This document shows positions 1 through 5,121 of a stretch of 5,121 nucleotides of DNA, one piece after another; position 1 is the first letter of the stretch, and the number at the start of each line of letters is the position of its first letter. The notes under the pieces are model-generated. The model saw only the letters and a program-made list of their open reading frames with translations, made no database searches and had not been told where the DNA came from. Source of the stretch: Francisellaceae bacterium (lineage in GTDB: Bacteria > Pseudomonadota > Gammaproteobacteria > Berkiellales > Berkiellaceae); assembly GCA_023266415.1 (NCBI GenBank), contig JAHFQG010000083.1, positions 396-5,516 of the forward strand. Direction: 5' to 3'. The translations under genes and the position numbers were made by a program.

Positions 1-789
1 GCCTCCGACATCGATATTATTTTTCATCAAGGGGCTTGCTCTAATACCACCGAATGGAATGGCAAGTTTTTAATGCAGAATAATTACGAATATTCAAAAC
101 AAGTGCTCCATTTTTGCTTAACCAATCGTATTGCCTTGGTGTATGCATCCAGCGCCTCTGTTTATGGCAATGGCACGATTTTTCAAGAATGTTTAGCCTA
201 TGAAAAACCCATCAATATGTATGGATATTCTAAGTTTTTGTTTGACCAATACGTTCGACGCGTGCTACCTGAGGCCGATTCCCCCCTTGTGGGGTTGCGT
301 TATTTTAACGTGTATGGCCCGCGAGAGCAGCATAAGGGCTCTATGTCCAGCGTGGCGTATCATTTAACACAACAATTACAAACCGATGGTCTGGTGAAGT
401 TATTTGAAGGCTCTGATGGTTATACGGATGGTGAACAACGTCGCGATTTTGTGCACATCGATGATGTGGTGGCCGTCAATTTATGGTGTATGGATAACCC
501 CCAGGTGAGTGGTATTTTTAACGTGGGCACAGGCCGCAGCCAAAGCTTTAACGATGTGGCTAGGGCGGTTATTCGTTCTCATCAAAAAGGCCATATTCAA
601 TATATTCCTTTTCCAGAACACCTTAAAGGGCGATACCAAAGTTTTACAGAAGCAGATATTACCGCTTTGCGAGAAGCGGGGTATACGGCGCCCTTTAAAA
701 CGGTGGAGGAAGGAGTTCGGTTATATTTAGCAATGGCACCCAACTGTCTGGGCGAGGCGTGCCTCGCCCAGGGGTCAGGTTGTTTGTAG
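1..789 (+). CDS. hldD: ADP-L-glycero-D-manno-heptose 6-epimerase, C-terminal part (open at left edge)
   Basis: Epimerises ADP-D-glycero-manno-heptose to the L-glycero form used for the LPS inner core; cytoplasmic extended-SDR enzyme using NADP. The frame is open from base 1, so about 262 residues are visible and the N-terminal Rossmann nucleotide-binding part lies outside the window. Family hallmarks are clear: [14 protein letters not shown] (bases 25-66), YASSASVYG, the catalytic YGYSK (Tyr codon 220, Lys codon 232), YFNVYGPRE, and HKGSM with the second conserved Lys (codon 334). [17 protein letters not shown] and the late YQSFTEAD segment also match. Homology runs to about EGVRLYLA (near base 732), where the family normally ends within a few residues. 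The last roughly 17 residues (starting [14 protein letters not shown]) are instead encoded by the palindromic repeat, whose second unit border supplies the TAG stop. Family identification is very secure; the tail is judged repeat-derived. Confidence 0.95.
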   Translation, partial: ASDIDIIFHQGACSNTTEWNGKFLMQNNYEYSKQVLHFCLTNRIALVYASSASVYGNGTIFQECLAYEKPINMYGYSKFLFDQYVRRVLPEADSPLVGLRYFNVYGPREQHKGSMSSVAYHLTQQLQTDGLVKLFEGSDGYTDGEQRRDFVHIDDVVAVNLWCMDNPQVSGIFNVGTGRSQSFNDVARAVIRSHQKGHIQYIPFPEHLKGRYQSFTEADITALREAGYTAPFKTVEEGVRLYLAMAPNCLGEACLAQGSGCL

Positions 790-859
790 GGGCGAGGCGT
801 GCCTCGCCCGTGGGTCAGGCTGTTTGTAGGGGCGAGGCGTGCCTCGCCCATGGGTGATG
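750..859. repeat. 40-bp tandem palindromic repeat, about 2.7 copies
   Basis: Three copies of GGGCGAGGCGTGCCTCGCCC begin at 750, 790 and 830 with an exact 40-bp period. Each core is an inverted repeat of 9-bp arms around GT; in copy 1 the arms extend to 11 bp (748-758 with 761-771). Between cores lies a spacer of the type TGGGTCAGGCTGTTTGTAGG. Full units 1 and 2 differ at only three positions, and unit 3 breaks off after TGGGTGATG. The array encodes the tail and stop of hldD and ends next to the alr start codon. It resembles the short intergenic palindromic elements that multiply in many bacterial genomes; I cannot name the family. In RNA each unit would form a strong GC hairpin, but no T-run follows, so it is not a classic terminator. 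Confidence 0.93.
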
Positions 860-860
860 T
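851..860 (+). promoter_or_regulatory. weak repeat-derived ribosome-binding region of alr
   Basis: The sequence just before the alr ATG is TGGGTGATGT, the broken end of the third repeat unit. Its only purine-rich element, GGGTGA, is a poor Shine-Dalgarno match and very close to the start. An in-frame TGA at 855-857 rules out any earlier alr start, so initiation must use this leader. The GC hairpin at 830-849 sits directly upstream. Whether alr is translated efficiently from here, or by coupling from the hldD stop 71 bases upstream, cannot be told from sequence. Confidence 0.35.
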
Positions 861-1922
861 ATGTTCCGCAGAGTTTGTGCTCACATAAATCTGGAAGCCA
901 TTACCCATAATCTGGGGGTGGTAAAATCCTGTGCTCCAAAATCTAAAGTACTGAGTATTGTGAAGGCAAATGCCTATGGGCATGGTCTTAATGTGTGTTT
1001 ACCGGCTTTTGAGGCCCACAGTGATGCTTTGGGGGTGGCTTGTTTAGAAGAAGCCGCTGAATTACGTGCTTTGGGGGCGAAGAAACCCATTGTTTGTATG
1101 GAAGGGTGTGCCAGTAAAGCGGCGGTAGATTGGTGTCAAAAAAATCATGTACAACCGGTGGTGCATCGATTAGCGCAATTGGCCTTGTTAGAATCGCCTA
1201 TGGTTATTTGGATAGAAGTGGATACGGGGCTTCATCGGTTGGGATTGTTGCCTGAAGAAGTATCGGAAGCTTTAAAATGGCTTAAAAAAAACCCCCATAT
1301 TACGGTGATGTGTTGGTTTAGTCACTTTTCCGATGCAGAATCGGAGTTAAATTCTAAAAGCCGTATTCAAATGGCGCGCTTTGAAGAGGCGTGTGGGGAT
1401 ATTGTGGGGGATAAGGGGCTGGCGCAGTCGATGGCGACGCTACATTTGCCTAAAACGCACTATCAATGGGTGCGTCCAGGGTTGATGTTGTATGGGGTAT
1501 CGCCCGTGGTGGGTAAAACAGGGGCGGATTTTGGTCTAAAACCGGTTATGACCTTAACAGCACCGCTCATTGCCAAACGCTCGTTGAGGGCACAAGAATC
1601 GGTGGGGTATGGGAGCACCTGGGTAACAGATGAAAGGGGCGCCACCATTGGCACCGTGGCCATGGGGTATGGGGATGGCTATCCATGGCGTATTAGCCCC
1701 AACACATTGGTAGAAATAGGCGGCAAAAAAGTACCTATTGTGGGACGTATTTCCATGGACTCAATGATGATTGATTTAACGGCCTACCCAGAAGTTGCTT
1801 TGGATAGTCAAGTCACCCTGTGGGGCCCCTCCTTGCCGGTTGAAATACTGGCTGAACAGTCGGGGGTGATCCCCTACGTGTTATTGACGGCGCTCACTTG
1901 GCGGGTACGCCGGGAAGCTTAG
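861..1922 (+). CDS. alr: Alanine racemase (PLP-dependent)
   Basis: Interconverts L- and D-alanine, supplying D-Ala for peptidoglycan; cytoplasmic, homodimeric, PLP enzyme. At 353 residues it is full length for the family (about 360). The N-terminal TIM barrel carries VKANAYGHG with the PLP-lysine K35; DTGLHRLG (about 121-128) holds the conserved Arg126; FSHFSDAE has His155; the QSMATL segment retains Ser190, probably the phosphate ligand; WVRPG contains Arg205, expected to contact the pyridine nitrogen. The C-terminal beta domain supplies the second catalytic base Tyr250 in SVGYGST and the GRISMDSMMID motif (295-305). ATG 861 is the only reasonable start: an in-frame stop lies just upstream, and FRRVCAHINLEAITHNL aligns with the normal N-terminus. 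The codon after the phosphate region, usually NSA in relatives, reads QSM here, a mild deviation. It could be the constitutive (alr) or catabolic (dadX) paralogue; no D-amino-acid dehydrogenase lies nearby, so alr is preferred. It converges on the next gene with a 15-bp gap and no clear terminator between them. Confidence 0.96.
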   Translation: MFRRVCAHINLEAITHNLGVVKSCAPKSKVLSIVKANAYGHGLNVCLPAFEAHSDALGVACLEEAAELRALGAKKPIVCMEGCASKAAVDWCQKNHVQPVVHRLAQLALLESPMVIWIEVDTGLHRLGLLPEEVSEALKWLKKNPHITVMCWFSHFSDAESELNSKSRIQMARFEEACGDIVGDKGLAQSMATLHLPKTHYQWVRPGLMLYGVSPVVGKTGADFGLKPVMTLTAPLIAKRSLRAQESVGYGSTWVTDERGATIGTVAMGYGDGYPWRISPNTLVEIGGKKVPIVGRISMDSMMIDLTAYPEVALDSQVTLWGPSLPVEILAEQSGVIPYVLLTALTWRVRREA

Positions 1923-1937
1923 GGGGGTTGCGGCGCC

Positions 1938-3362
1938 TTATGGTTTTTTTCGTTTTTCCCAAAATTCATTCAATTTTTCTACGCGCTCTCGTACCGATGT
2001 CGGCTGTTGCTCGTTTTCCGTGTTTCCTTGCACAGGCATGAGAGAGAGTACAGGTTTGTTCGCTGTTACAGGTACAGATGAGGGTGTAGTGATAGGCGGT
2101 TTGGGTTTCGGGAGGATGGGGGGGCCTTTTTTAGCAGAGGGCTGCTCGGGGGGCTGCCCTGTGTTCGGCTTAAGTGCGGGTGGAGGTGGAGGGCGCCTCC
2201 GTGGCGGTGAGACGGGGCGAAGGGGTTGCGGCTCGACTACTGGGGTTTGGATAGTCTTCAGTATTTCCTGAAGGTCCTCTGTTTTCTTTTTGGCATTAAC
2301 TAGTTTTTTGTTTTTTATAGCATCAAAGAGTTCAATGATGAGGTCTATTGCTCCAGTTTTTCTCTCGTATAATGCTTCATGATCCGGGTGTGTTTTTAAT
2401 AATTTATTGAGTTCCTCAAGAAGACCCATGGCGGTTTTTTCAATTCCTTCCATTTTTTTTGCATTATTTTTTTTGAGCGCACCCGCTATTGTGATTACGG
2501 GCATTTTATTCCCCAAGTCCATTAACACTTTTTCGGCTAAATTTTTAAGCCTAGGTTTTTCTTTCTGTTGTTTTTCAGAAAAATCGTTAAATTTCGAAAG
2601 AGCTTCTTCTTTTTCTTTGGCTTTTTCTTCTTTTTTTGCGTCTTCAATTTCTTTTCTTACCCTTTTTATCTCTTCAGGCGAAGCTTTTTCAGTATTTCCA
2701 GTCGGAACAATTTGATCGCCTTCCGAATGTTTTTTCTCTTTGAATTCCGGGCCACCTGTCTCTGGTTGTTTTTCGTTTATTTCTGCTGTTTTTTCTTTTA
2801 TTGACTCTAAAATACCAGAAATAGAAGTCCCATCGTAGTTTTCTTTATTGGATTTTTTTAAAATCGATTCAAAGAGAGGTTCATACTTCATTAGTCTGTA
2901 TGTAGGACCCGTAAGATAACTCTCGACGGTAAGGGTTTTTTCTGATGTTCCTTTAAGTTTTTCTTTAAATTTTTCTAAAAAATCAGTGTATGTTTTTTCG
3001 TCTTTCTGTATTTTTGTTAAAATACTTGGCCATTTTGAGAGTGATTCAAGTGAGTTTAAAATGGCATTTTCCAGTGAAAGTTTATTCGTTTCTATGGCAG
3101 CCAAAATGTCTGTATCGGTACTCGGCGCCTTTATTTTTTCGAACTCCGCAGACAGTGCTTTTGCTGTTTCTACTATGCCATCTAAAGTTGGTTTAGCCTC
3201 ATTAATAAATAATGTTAGTTTTTTGTTGGTTGTTTTTGTTGTTAAGTAATCCCCCATTTCTTTTTGAAGAGAAAGCATATTCTTTAAAAAATCTGATTCA
3301 GTCTCAGCAAGTTCAGAAACGGCCTTTTGGAACTTTGTGGGCTCTGTACTTTCGCTTCCCAT
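1938..3362 (-). CDS. DH (RhoGEF)-like domain protein with charged helical middle and proline-rich tail; candidate secreted effector
   Basis: A 474-residue soluble protein with no signal peptide or membrane segment. Residues 9-199 read as a Dbl-homology Rho-GEF domain. SELAETESDFLKNM (16-29) matches conserved region 1 with Glu22 at the critical acidic position. SKWPSILTKIQKDEKTYTDF (109-128) resembles region 2. LTVESYLTGPTYRLMKYEPL (144-163) matches region 3, with Arg156 and Lys159. SIKEKTAEINEK (187-198) matches the closing helix. No PH domain follows, unlike most eukaryotic members. Next come a Lys/Glu-rich, probably coiled-coil stretch (about 205-260), a helical segment (about 260-372), and a proline-rich region (374-443) with RRRPPPPP and PVSPPR, both SH3-ligand-like. 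The end (about 455-474) is a charged helix. ATG 3362 is preceded by a GAGAGG ribosome site at 5-base spacing. It lies 56 bp downstream of ppa, same strand. The fold and motifs are seen; action on host Rho GTPases and export are inferred. The C-terminus has glutamates, as in Dot/Icm signals, but not the usual near-terminal hydrophobic residue. Alternative: a generic helical protein with chance similarity, which I think unlikely. Confidence 0.75.
   Translation of the reverse strand: MGSESTEPTKFQKAVSELAETESDFLKNMLSLQKEMGDYLTTKTTNKKLTLFINEAKPTLDGIVETAKALSAEFEKIKAPSTDTDILAAIETNKLSLENAILNSLESLSKWPSILTKIQKDEKTYTDFLEKFKEKLKGTSEKTLTVESYLTGPTYRLMKYEPLFESILKKSNKENYDGTSISGILESIKEKTAEINEKQPETGGPEFKEKKHSEGDQIVPTGNTEKASPEEIKRVRKEIEDAKKEEKAKEKEEALSKFNDFSEKQQKEKPRLKNLAEKVLMDLGNKMPVITIAGALKKNNAKKMEGIEKTAMGLLEELNKLLKTHPDHEALYERKTGAIDLIIELFDAIKNKKLVNAKKKTEDLQEILKTIQTPVVEPQPLRPVSPPRRRPPPPPALKPNTGQPPEQPSAKKGPPILPKPKPPITTPSSVPVTANKPVLSLMPVQGNTENEQQPTSVRERVEKLNEFWEKRKKP
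2034..2243 (-). other. Proline-rich, SH3-ligand-like region
   Basis: Residues 374-443 of the DH-domain protein are dominated by Pro, Lys and Arg. RRRPPPP fits a class I SH3 consensus (+xxPxxP) and PVSPPR fits class II (PxxPx+); further PKPKPP-type stretches follow. This makes the encoding DNA locally C-rich on the minus strand, unlike the AT-rich remainder of the gene. The role as a docking platform is inferred. Confidence 0.7.
2766..3338 (-). other. Dbl-homology (RhoGEF) domain region
   Basis: Residues 9-199 of the minus-strand protein. The length (about 190) is typical for a DH domain, and the conserved elements occur in the right order and spacing: the region 1 acidic helix, a region 2 Tyr-containing helix, the region 3 signature (bases about 2853-2936) and the final INEK helix. 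By analogy with eukaryotic DH domains, Glu22 would contact GTPase switch I, and Lys159 with Asn196 would contact switch II. The usual PVQR is PTYR here, a divergence that keeps the Pro and Arg. Confidence 0.75.
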
Positions 3363-3398
3363 ATCCGCCTCTCATATAAGTTTATATGGGAGGCGTAT
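3363..3398. promoter_or_regulatory. Near-perfect palindrome covering the DH-gene leader and ribosome site
   Basis: GCCTCTCATATAA (3367-3379) and TTATATGGGAGGC (3382-3394) are inverted arms of 13 bp around GT with one mismatch; the adjoining C3366/G3395 also pairs, and 3363-3364 pair with 3397-3398 after a one-base mismatch. The left arm includes the GAGAGG ribosome site (minus strand) of the downstream gene, so the hairpin in its mRNA would bury the site. The centre also contains TATAAA (minus, 3381-3386), a possible -10 box, but without a convincing -35. It could be an operator for a dimeric regulator, an RNA hairpin that limits translation, or part of a ppa terminator; there is no T-run. 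Confidence 0.55.
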
Positions 3399-3399
3399 C

Positions 3400-3412
3400 G
3401 GCCTATTAGGCC
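3400..3412 (-). terminator. Small hairpin after ppa, weak terminator candidate
   Basis: GGCCT-ATT-AGGCC is a perfect 5-bp inverted repeat directly after the ppa stop on the transcribed strand. No T-run follows, so it is not a classic intrinsic terminator. With the larger palindrome beside it, it may attenuate or stabilise the ppa transcript. Read-through into the DH-domain gene remains possible. Confidence 0.3.
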
Positions 3413-3418
3413 CGAGCT

Positions 3419-3943
3419 TTAACGATAACGGTCAATACTGGCCAAAATCTCCTGAAGGGCAGCGGTGGAATCTTGCCAGCCATCTAACTTAACCCACTTG
3501 TTTTTCTCTAAGTCTTTGTAATGTTCAAAGAAATGAACCATTTGGGCCACTAAGAGTGGTGGTAGGTCATCAATTTTTTGAACATGGTGGTATAAAGTTG
3601 TTATTTTGTTGGCGGGTACTGCCACAATTTTAACGTCTGGACCCGATTCATCTGTCATTTTAAGCATGCCAATAGGTCGGCTGGGAATAACACATCCGGG
3701 GGTAAGCGGAAAGGGGGTTACCACTAAGACATCTACCGGATCACCGTCTTCCGATAACGTTTGGGGCACATACCCGTAGTTACACGGATAATACATGGGG
3801 GTAGATATGAGTCTGTCAACAAACAAAGCTCCTGTTTCTTTATCGACTTCATACTTAATAGGCGCTCCATGTGCCGGAATTTCAATCACCACATTCACTT
3901 CTACGGGGGTATGATTGCCATAACCAACAGACTTTAAGCTCAT
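3419..3943 (-). CDS. ppa: Inorganic pyrophosphatase, soluble family I
   Basis: Hydrolyses pyrophosphate to two phosphates in the cytoplasm, driving nucleic-acid, protein and lipid synthesis; Mg-dependent, hexameric in E. coli. At 174 residues it matches the bacterial family (E. coli 176). All expected active-site residues are present, shifted by one from E. coli numbering: Glu21, Lys30, Arg44, Tyr52, Tyr56, the signature DGDPVDV with Asp66, Asp68 and Asp71, then Asp98, Asp103, Lys105, Tyr142 and Lys143. The ATG at 3943 is fixed by an AAGGAG ribosome site at 5-base spacing and by the normal N-terminus [10 protein letters not shown]. It lies between trhO (88 bp upstream, separated by a hairpin) and the DH-domain gene (56 bp downstream), all on the minus strand. 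Nothing looks degraded. Confidence 0.98.
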   Translation of the reverse strand: MSLKSVGYGNHTPVEVNVVIEIPAHGAPIKYEVDKETGALFVDRLISTPMYYPCNYGYVPQTLSEDGDPVDVLVVTPFPLTPGCVIPSRPIGMLKMTDESGPDVKIVAVPANKITTLYHHVQKIDDLPPLLVAQMVHFFEHYKDLEKNKWVKLDGWQDSTAALQEILASIDRYR

Positions 3944-3948
3944 GAGGG

Positions 3949-3954
3949 CTCCTT
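3949..3954 (-). promoter_or_regulatory. Strong ribosome-binding site of ppa
   Basis: AAGGAG on the minus strand, five bases before the ATG, is a near-ideal Shine-Dalgarno sequence. It is part of the small palindrome CCTTAAGG (3951-3958). It contrasts with the weak sites of alr and trhO and fits a highly expressed housekeeping gene. Confidence 0.85.
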
Positions 3955-3993
3955 AAGGATTTTGGGGGGTATATCGTAGCTAATTCTGACTAT

Positions 3994-3999
3994 TCTATA
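3994..3999 (-). promoter_or_regulatory. Possible -10 box of a ppa promoter
   Basis: TATAGA on the minus strand, about 50 bases before the ppa ATG and downstream of the trhO hairpin, fits a sigma-70 -10 position. No good -35 is seen at 16-18 bases upstream. It lies inside a degenerate third copy of the TGACTATTC motif (3987-3999), which could matter for regulation. Confidence 0.3.
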
Positions 4000-4006
4000 C
4001 CTAACT

Positions 4007-4050
4007 GTAGAAAAGTCATGACTATTCGATATTACGCTATCGAATAGTCA
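4007..4050 (-). terminator. Hairpin at the trhO 3' end, probable terminator, possibly bidirectional
   Basis: TGACTATTCGATA (4019-4031) and TATCGAATAGTCA (4038-4050) are perfect 13-bp inverted arms around a 6-base loop. The trhO stop TAA lies in the loop, so the left half of the stem in RNA encodes the protein's last residues. On the minus strand the stem is followed after four bases by TTTTCT; on the plus strand by GCTTTTT. Either direction could act as an intrinsic terminator, though the stem is AT-rich. A 12/13 match to the left arm recurs at 3987-3999. Confidence 0.6.
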
Positions 4051-4856
4051 GCTTTTTGGCAATAAGGACAAGTGAGCCCTATTTGATACCGAACGTCTTG
4101 TTGCTCTTCAGAGGTTAAGGGTGATCGGCAGGCAAAGCACTGGACCGTAGTCGTTTCTTGTAAGGCAGAGTTAACCGCTACCCGCTCATCAAACACAAAG
4201 CACTCTTTTTCCCAATACGCGCCTCCACAGAGTTCAAAATAACGCAGTATGCCACCATCTAGCTGGTAAACTTGCTTAAATCCCAGGCTTATCATAAGAG
4301 GTGCTGCTTTTTCACACCGAATCCCACCCGTGCACACCGTGACAAACGTCTTTTCTTTAAAAACCGGGTCTAGATTGGCTACCGCTTCTGGGAAATCACG
4401 GAATGTGGCAATATTTAAATTCATCGTGTTTTTGAACATTCCTAACCGAATCTCATAGTCGTTTCGAGTGTCTAACAGAATAAAATCCCGTCCTTCATCA
4501 TACCATTGCTTGAGCTCTTGGGCTGAAATACGAGGGGCAGGGGTTTCATGGGGCTTGACAGTGGGAACCCCCATCGCAATTATTTCTGCTTTGATTTTAA
4601 CCAACATCCGTTTAAAGGGCTGATACTGGGAATGACTTTCTTTGTAAGGTAGCTCACCAAATTTATCACCCAACAATTGTTGATATACCCTAACTGCTTT
4701 TGCATCCCCCGCAAAAAAACAATTCACCCCTTCTGGACTCAGCAATATTGTGCCCCGCAAACCCAATTCTGTCGCTTTTTCCAGAAAAATGGTTTTTAAA
4801 GCCGGTAAATCGGTTAAAGGCAAGAATTTGTAGGCGGAAATATTGATGATATTCAT
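4032..4856 (-). CDS. trhO: tRNA uridine(34) hydroxylase, rhodanese family (YceA-type)
   Basis: Oxygen-dependent hydroxylation of wobble uridine 34 in tRNA to 5-hydroxyuridine, the first step towards cmo5U-type modifications that widen decoding; cytoplasmic. The product is 274 residues: an N-terminal alpha/beta domain (about 1-105, with NIINISAYKF and GTILLSPEGVN), a rhodanese domain (about 110-215) with FILLDTRNDYEIRLG and the loop VCTGGIRCEKA holding catalytic Cys175, and a C-terminal part with CFAC (240-243) and CPYC (263-266), a probable metal-binding pair. It is shorter than E. coli TrhO (350) but carries the whole core. I start at ATG 4856: a weak AAGTGG site lies 8 bases upstream and a good -10 box lies 28 bases upstream. 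The in-frame GTG at 4868 would add four residues but falls almost at the expected transcript start. The final codons are inside a hairpin. Identity is secure; the exact modification is inferred from the family. Confidence 0.93.
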   Translation of the reverse strand: MNIINISAYKFLPLTDLPALKTIFLEKATELGLRGTILLSPEGVNCFFAGDAKAVRVYQQLLGDKFGELPYKESHSQYQPFKRMLVKIKAEIIAMGVPTVKPHETPAPRISAQELKQWYDEGRDFILLDTRNDYEIRLGMFKNTMNLNIATFRDFPEAVANLDPVFKEKTFVTVCTGGIRCEKAAPLMISLGFKQVYQLDGGILRYFELCGGAYWEKECFVFDERVAVNSALQETTTVQCFACRSPLTSEEQQDVRYQIGLTCPYCQKADYSIA

Positions 4857-4884
4857 GTTGTAGACCACTTAATTCACTGCGGAA

Positions 4885-4890
4885 ATTATA
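4885..4890 (-). promoter_or_regulatory. trhO promoter, extended -10 box
   Basis: TGTTATAAT on the minus strand gives a consensus TATAAT with the TGn extension. It places the transcript start near 4878 and a leader of about 22 bases before ATG 4856. The -35 region (about 4908-4913, CATGCA) is poor, which the extended -10 could offset. Confidence 0.65.
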
Positions 4891-4930
4891 ACACAACAGG
4901 GCCTTGTTGCATGAATCAGACATTCTGAAT

Positions 4931-4957
4931 GTCATGCCAGTGAAAACTGGCATCCAG
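4931..4957. repeat. GAAA-loop hairpin element, dispersed-repeat type
   Basis: ATGCCAGT (4934-4941), GAAA, ACTGGCAT (4946-4953): a perfect 8-bp stem with a GNRA tetraloop inside GTCATGCCAGTGAAAACTGG followed by CATCCAG. The layout matches the widespread bacterial repeat of the form GTCATTCCCGCGAAAGCGGGAATCCAG-like, with compensating changes in the stem. Beside it, ACATTC-T-GAATGT (4920-4932) is a second small palindrome. Read backwards, the element yields the MPVFTGMT peptide seen in many spurious annotations. Confidence 0.7.
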
Positions 4958-4982
4958 TTGCCTGTAGTATATATTTTGTTAA

Positions 4983-5121
4983 GTCATCCCGAACGTAGCC
5001 CGTCATCCCGAGCGTAGCCCGTCATCCCGAGCGTAGCGAGGGATCTCCTTATGCCATGGAGATCCTTCGCTACGCTCAGGATGACGTGAGGGGCTCAGGA
5101 TGACGTGAGGGGCTCAGGATG
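4983..5121. repeat. Large inverted repeat flanked by 19-bp tandem units, cut by the right edge
   Basis: Left part: three 19-bp units of GTCATCCCGAGCGTAGCCC type at 4983, 5002 and 5021, the third changing at its end into GCGAGGGATCTCC. Core: arms 5021-5048 and 5058-5085, 28 bp with two mismatches, around the 9-base loop TTATGCCAT. Right part: 19-bp units GCTCAGGATGACGTGAGGG at 5074 and 5093 and a partial third at 5112 leaving the window. It looks like a MITE- or REP-like intergenic element; related GTCATCCCGAGC...GAGGGATC repeats are common in many bacteria. No transposase is visible. The stretch from 4869 to the edge holds no gene. Confidence 0.9.

Noticed and set aside
750..859. CRISPR array
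   Set aside because: The spacers are near identical and the period is a simple 40-bp tandem; no unique spacers or cas genes are present.
597..983. Minus-strand open frame of 128 codons across the hldD/alr junction
   Set aside because: It is antisense to two well-identified genes, and its middle is the translated 40-bp repeat (repeated [16 protein letters not shown] text); no family is recognisable.
1896..1950. Intrinsic terminator between alr and the convergent gene
   Set aside because: There is a T-run at 1944-1950 but only the tiny GGCGCC or GGCG/CGCC pairs precede it; no convincing stem.
2103..2124. G-quadruplex-like run of G-tracts on the plus strand
   Set aside because: The tracts are explained by Pro codons (CCC) on the minus strand; nothing indicates a separate role.
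2020..2271. Plus-strand glycine-rich open frame opposite the proline tail
   Set aside because: The Gly/Arg richness is just the complement of proline codons in the DH-domain gene; there is no ribosome site or homology.
2407..3249. Several plus-strand frames rich in Phe, Ser and Leu that look like membrane proteins
   Set aside because: They are antisense shadows of Lys/Glu codons (AAA, GAA read as TTT, TTC) in the DH-domain gene.
4866..4868. GTG as the trhO start
   Set aside because: It lies about ten bases from the predicted transcript start with no ribosome site, while ATG 4856 fits the family N-terminus.
4690..4953. Minus-strand frame starting MPVFTGMT
   Set aside because: It overlaps trhO in another frame and its start lies in the GAAA-loop repeat, a well-known source of false genes.

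Overview
The window reads as chromosome from a Gram-negative, probably gammaproteobacterial organism. HldD implies a heptose-containing LPS core, and Alr, Ppa and TrhO all resemble the proteobacterial versions. The one non-housekeeping gene encodes a protein with a eukaryotic-type Rho guanine-nucleotide-exchange (DH) domain and a proline-rich tail. Together with several palindromic repeat families, this suggests a host-associated or intracellular lineage, for example a Legionellales/Coxiellaceae-like bacterium. That placement is inference; no rRNA or other phylogenetic marker is present.

Layout. Plus strand: the 3' part of hldD (1-789, open at the left edge), a 40-bp tandem palindromic repeat (about 750-859) that supplies both the end of hldD and the leader of alr, then alr (861-1922). 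Minus strand, convergent with alr across a 15-bp gap: trhO (4032-4856), ppa (3419-3943) and the DH-domain protein (1938-3362), transcribed in that order. The right end (about 4869-5121) has no gene. It holds the trhO promoter, a small GAAA-loop hairpin element, and a large inverted repeat flanked by 19-bp tandem units that runs off the window.

Function. HldD makes the ADP-heptose precursor of the LPS inner core and Alr makes D-alanine for peptidoglycan, so the plus-strand pair serves the cell envelope. Ppa pulls biosynthetic reactions forward by hydrolysing pyrophosphate, and TrhO modifies tRNA wobble uridine. The DH-domain protein has no evident link to these pathways. It is best read as a candidate secreted effector acting on host Rho-family GTPases, sitting just downstream of ppa behind its own palindromic leader. 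This is the most interesting item in the window. The repeat insertions at the hldD/alr junction, the palindromes around the effector leader and the trhO stop, and the right-edge repeat cluster are the next most notable.
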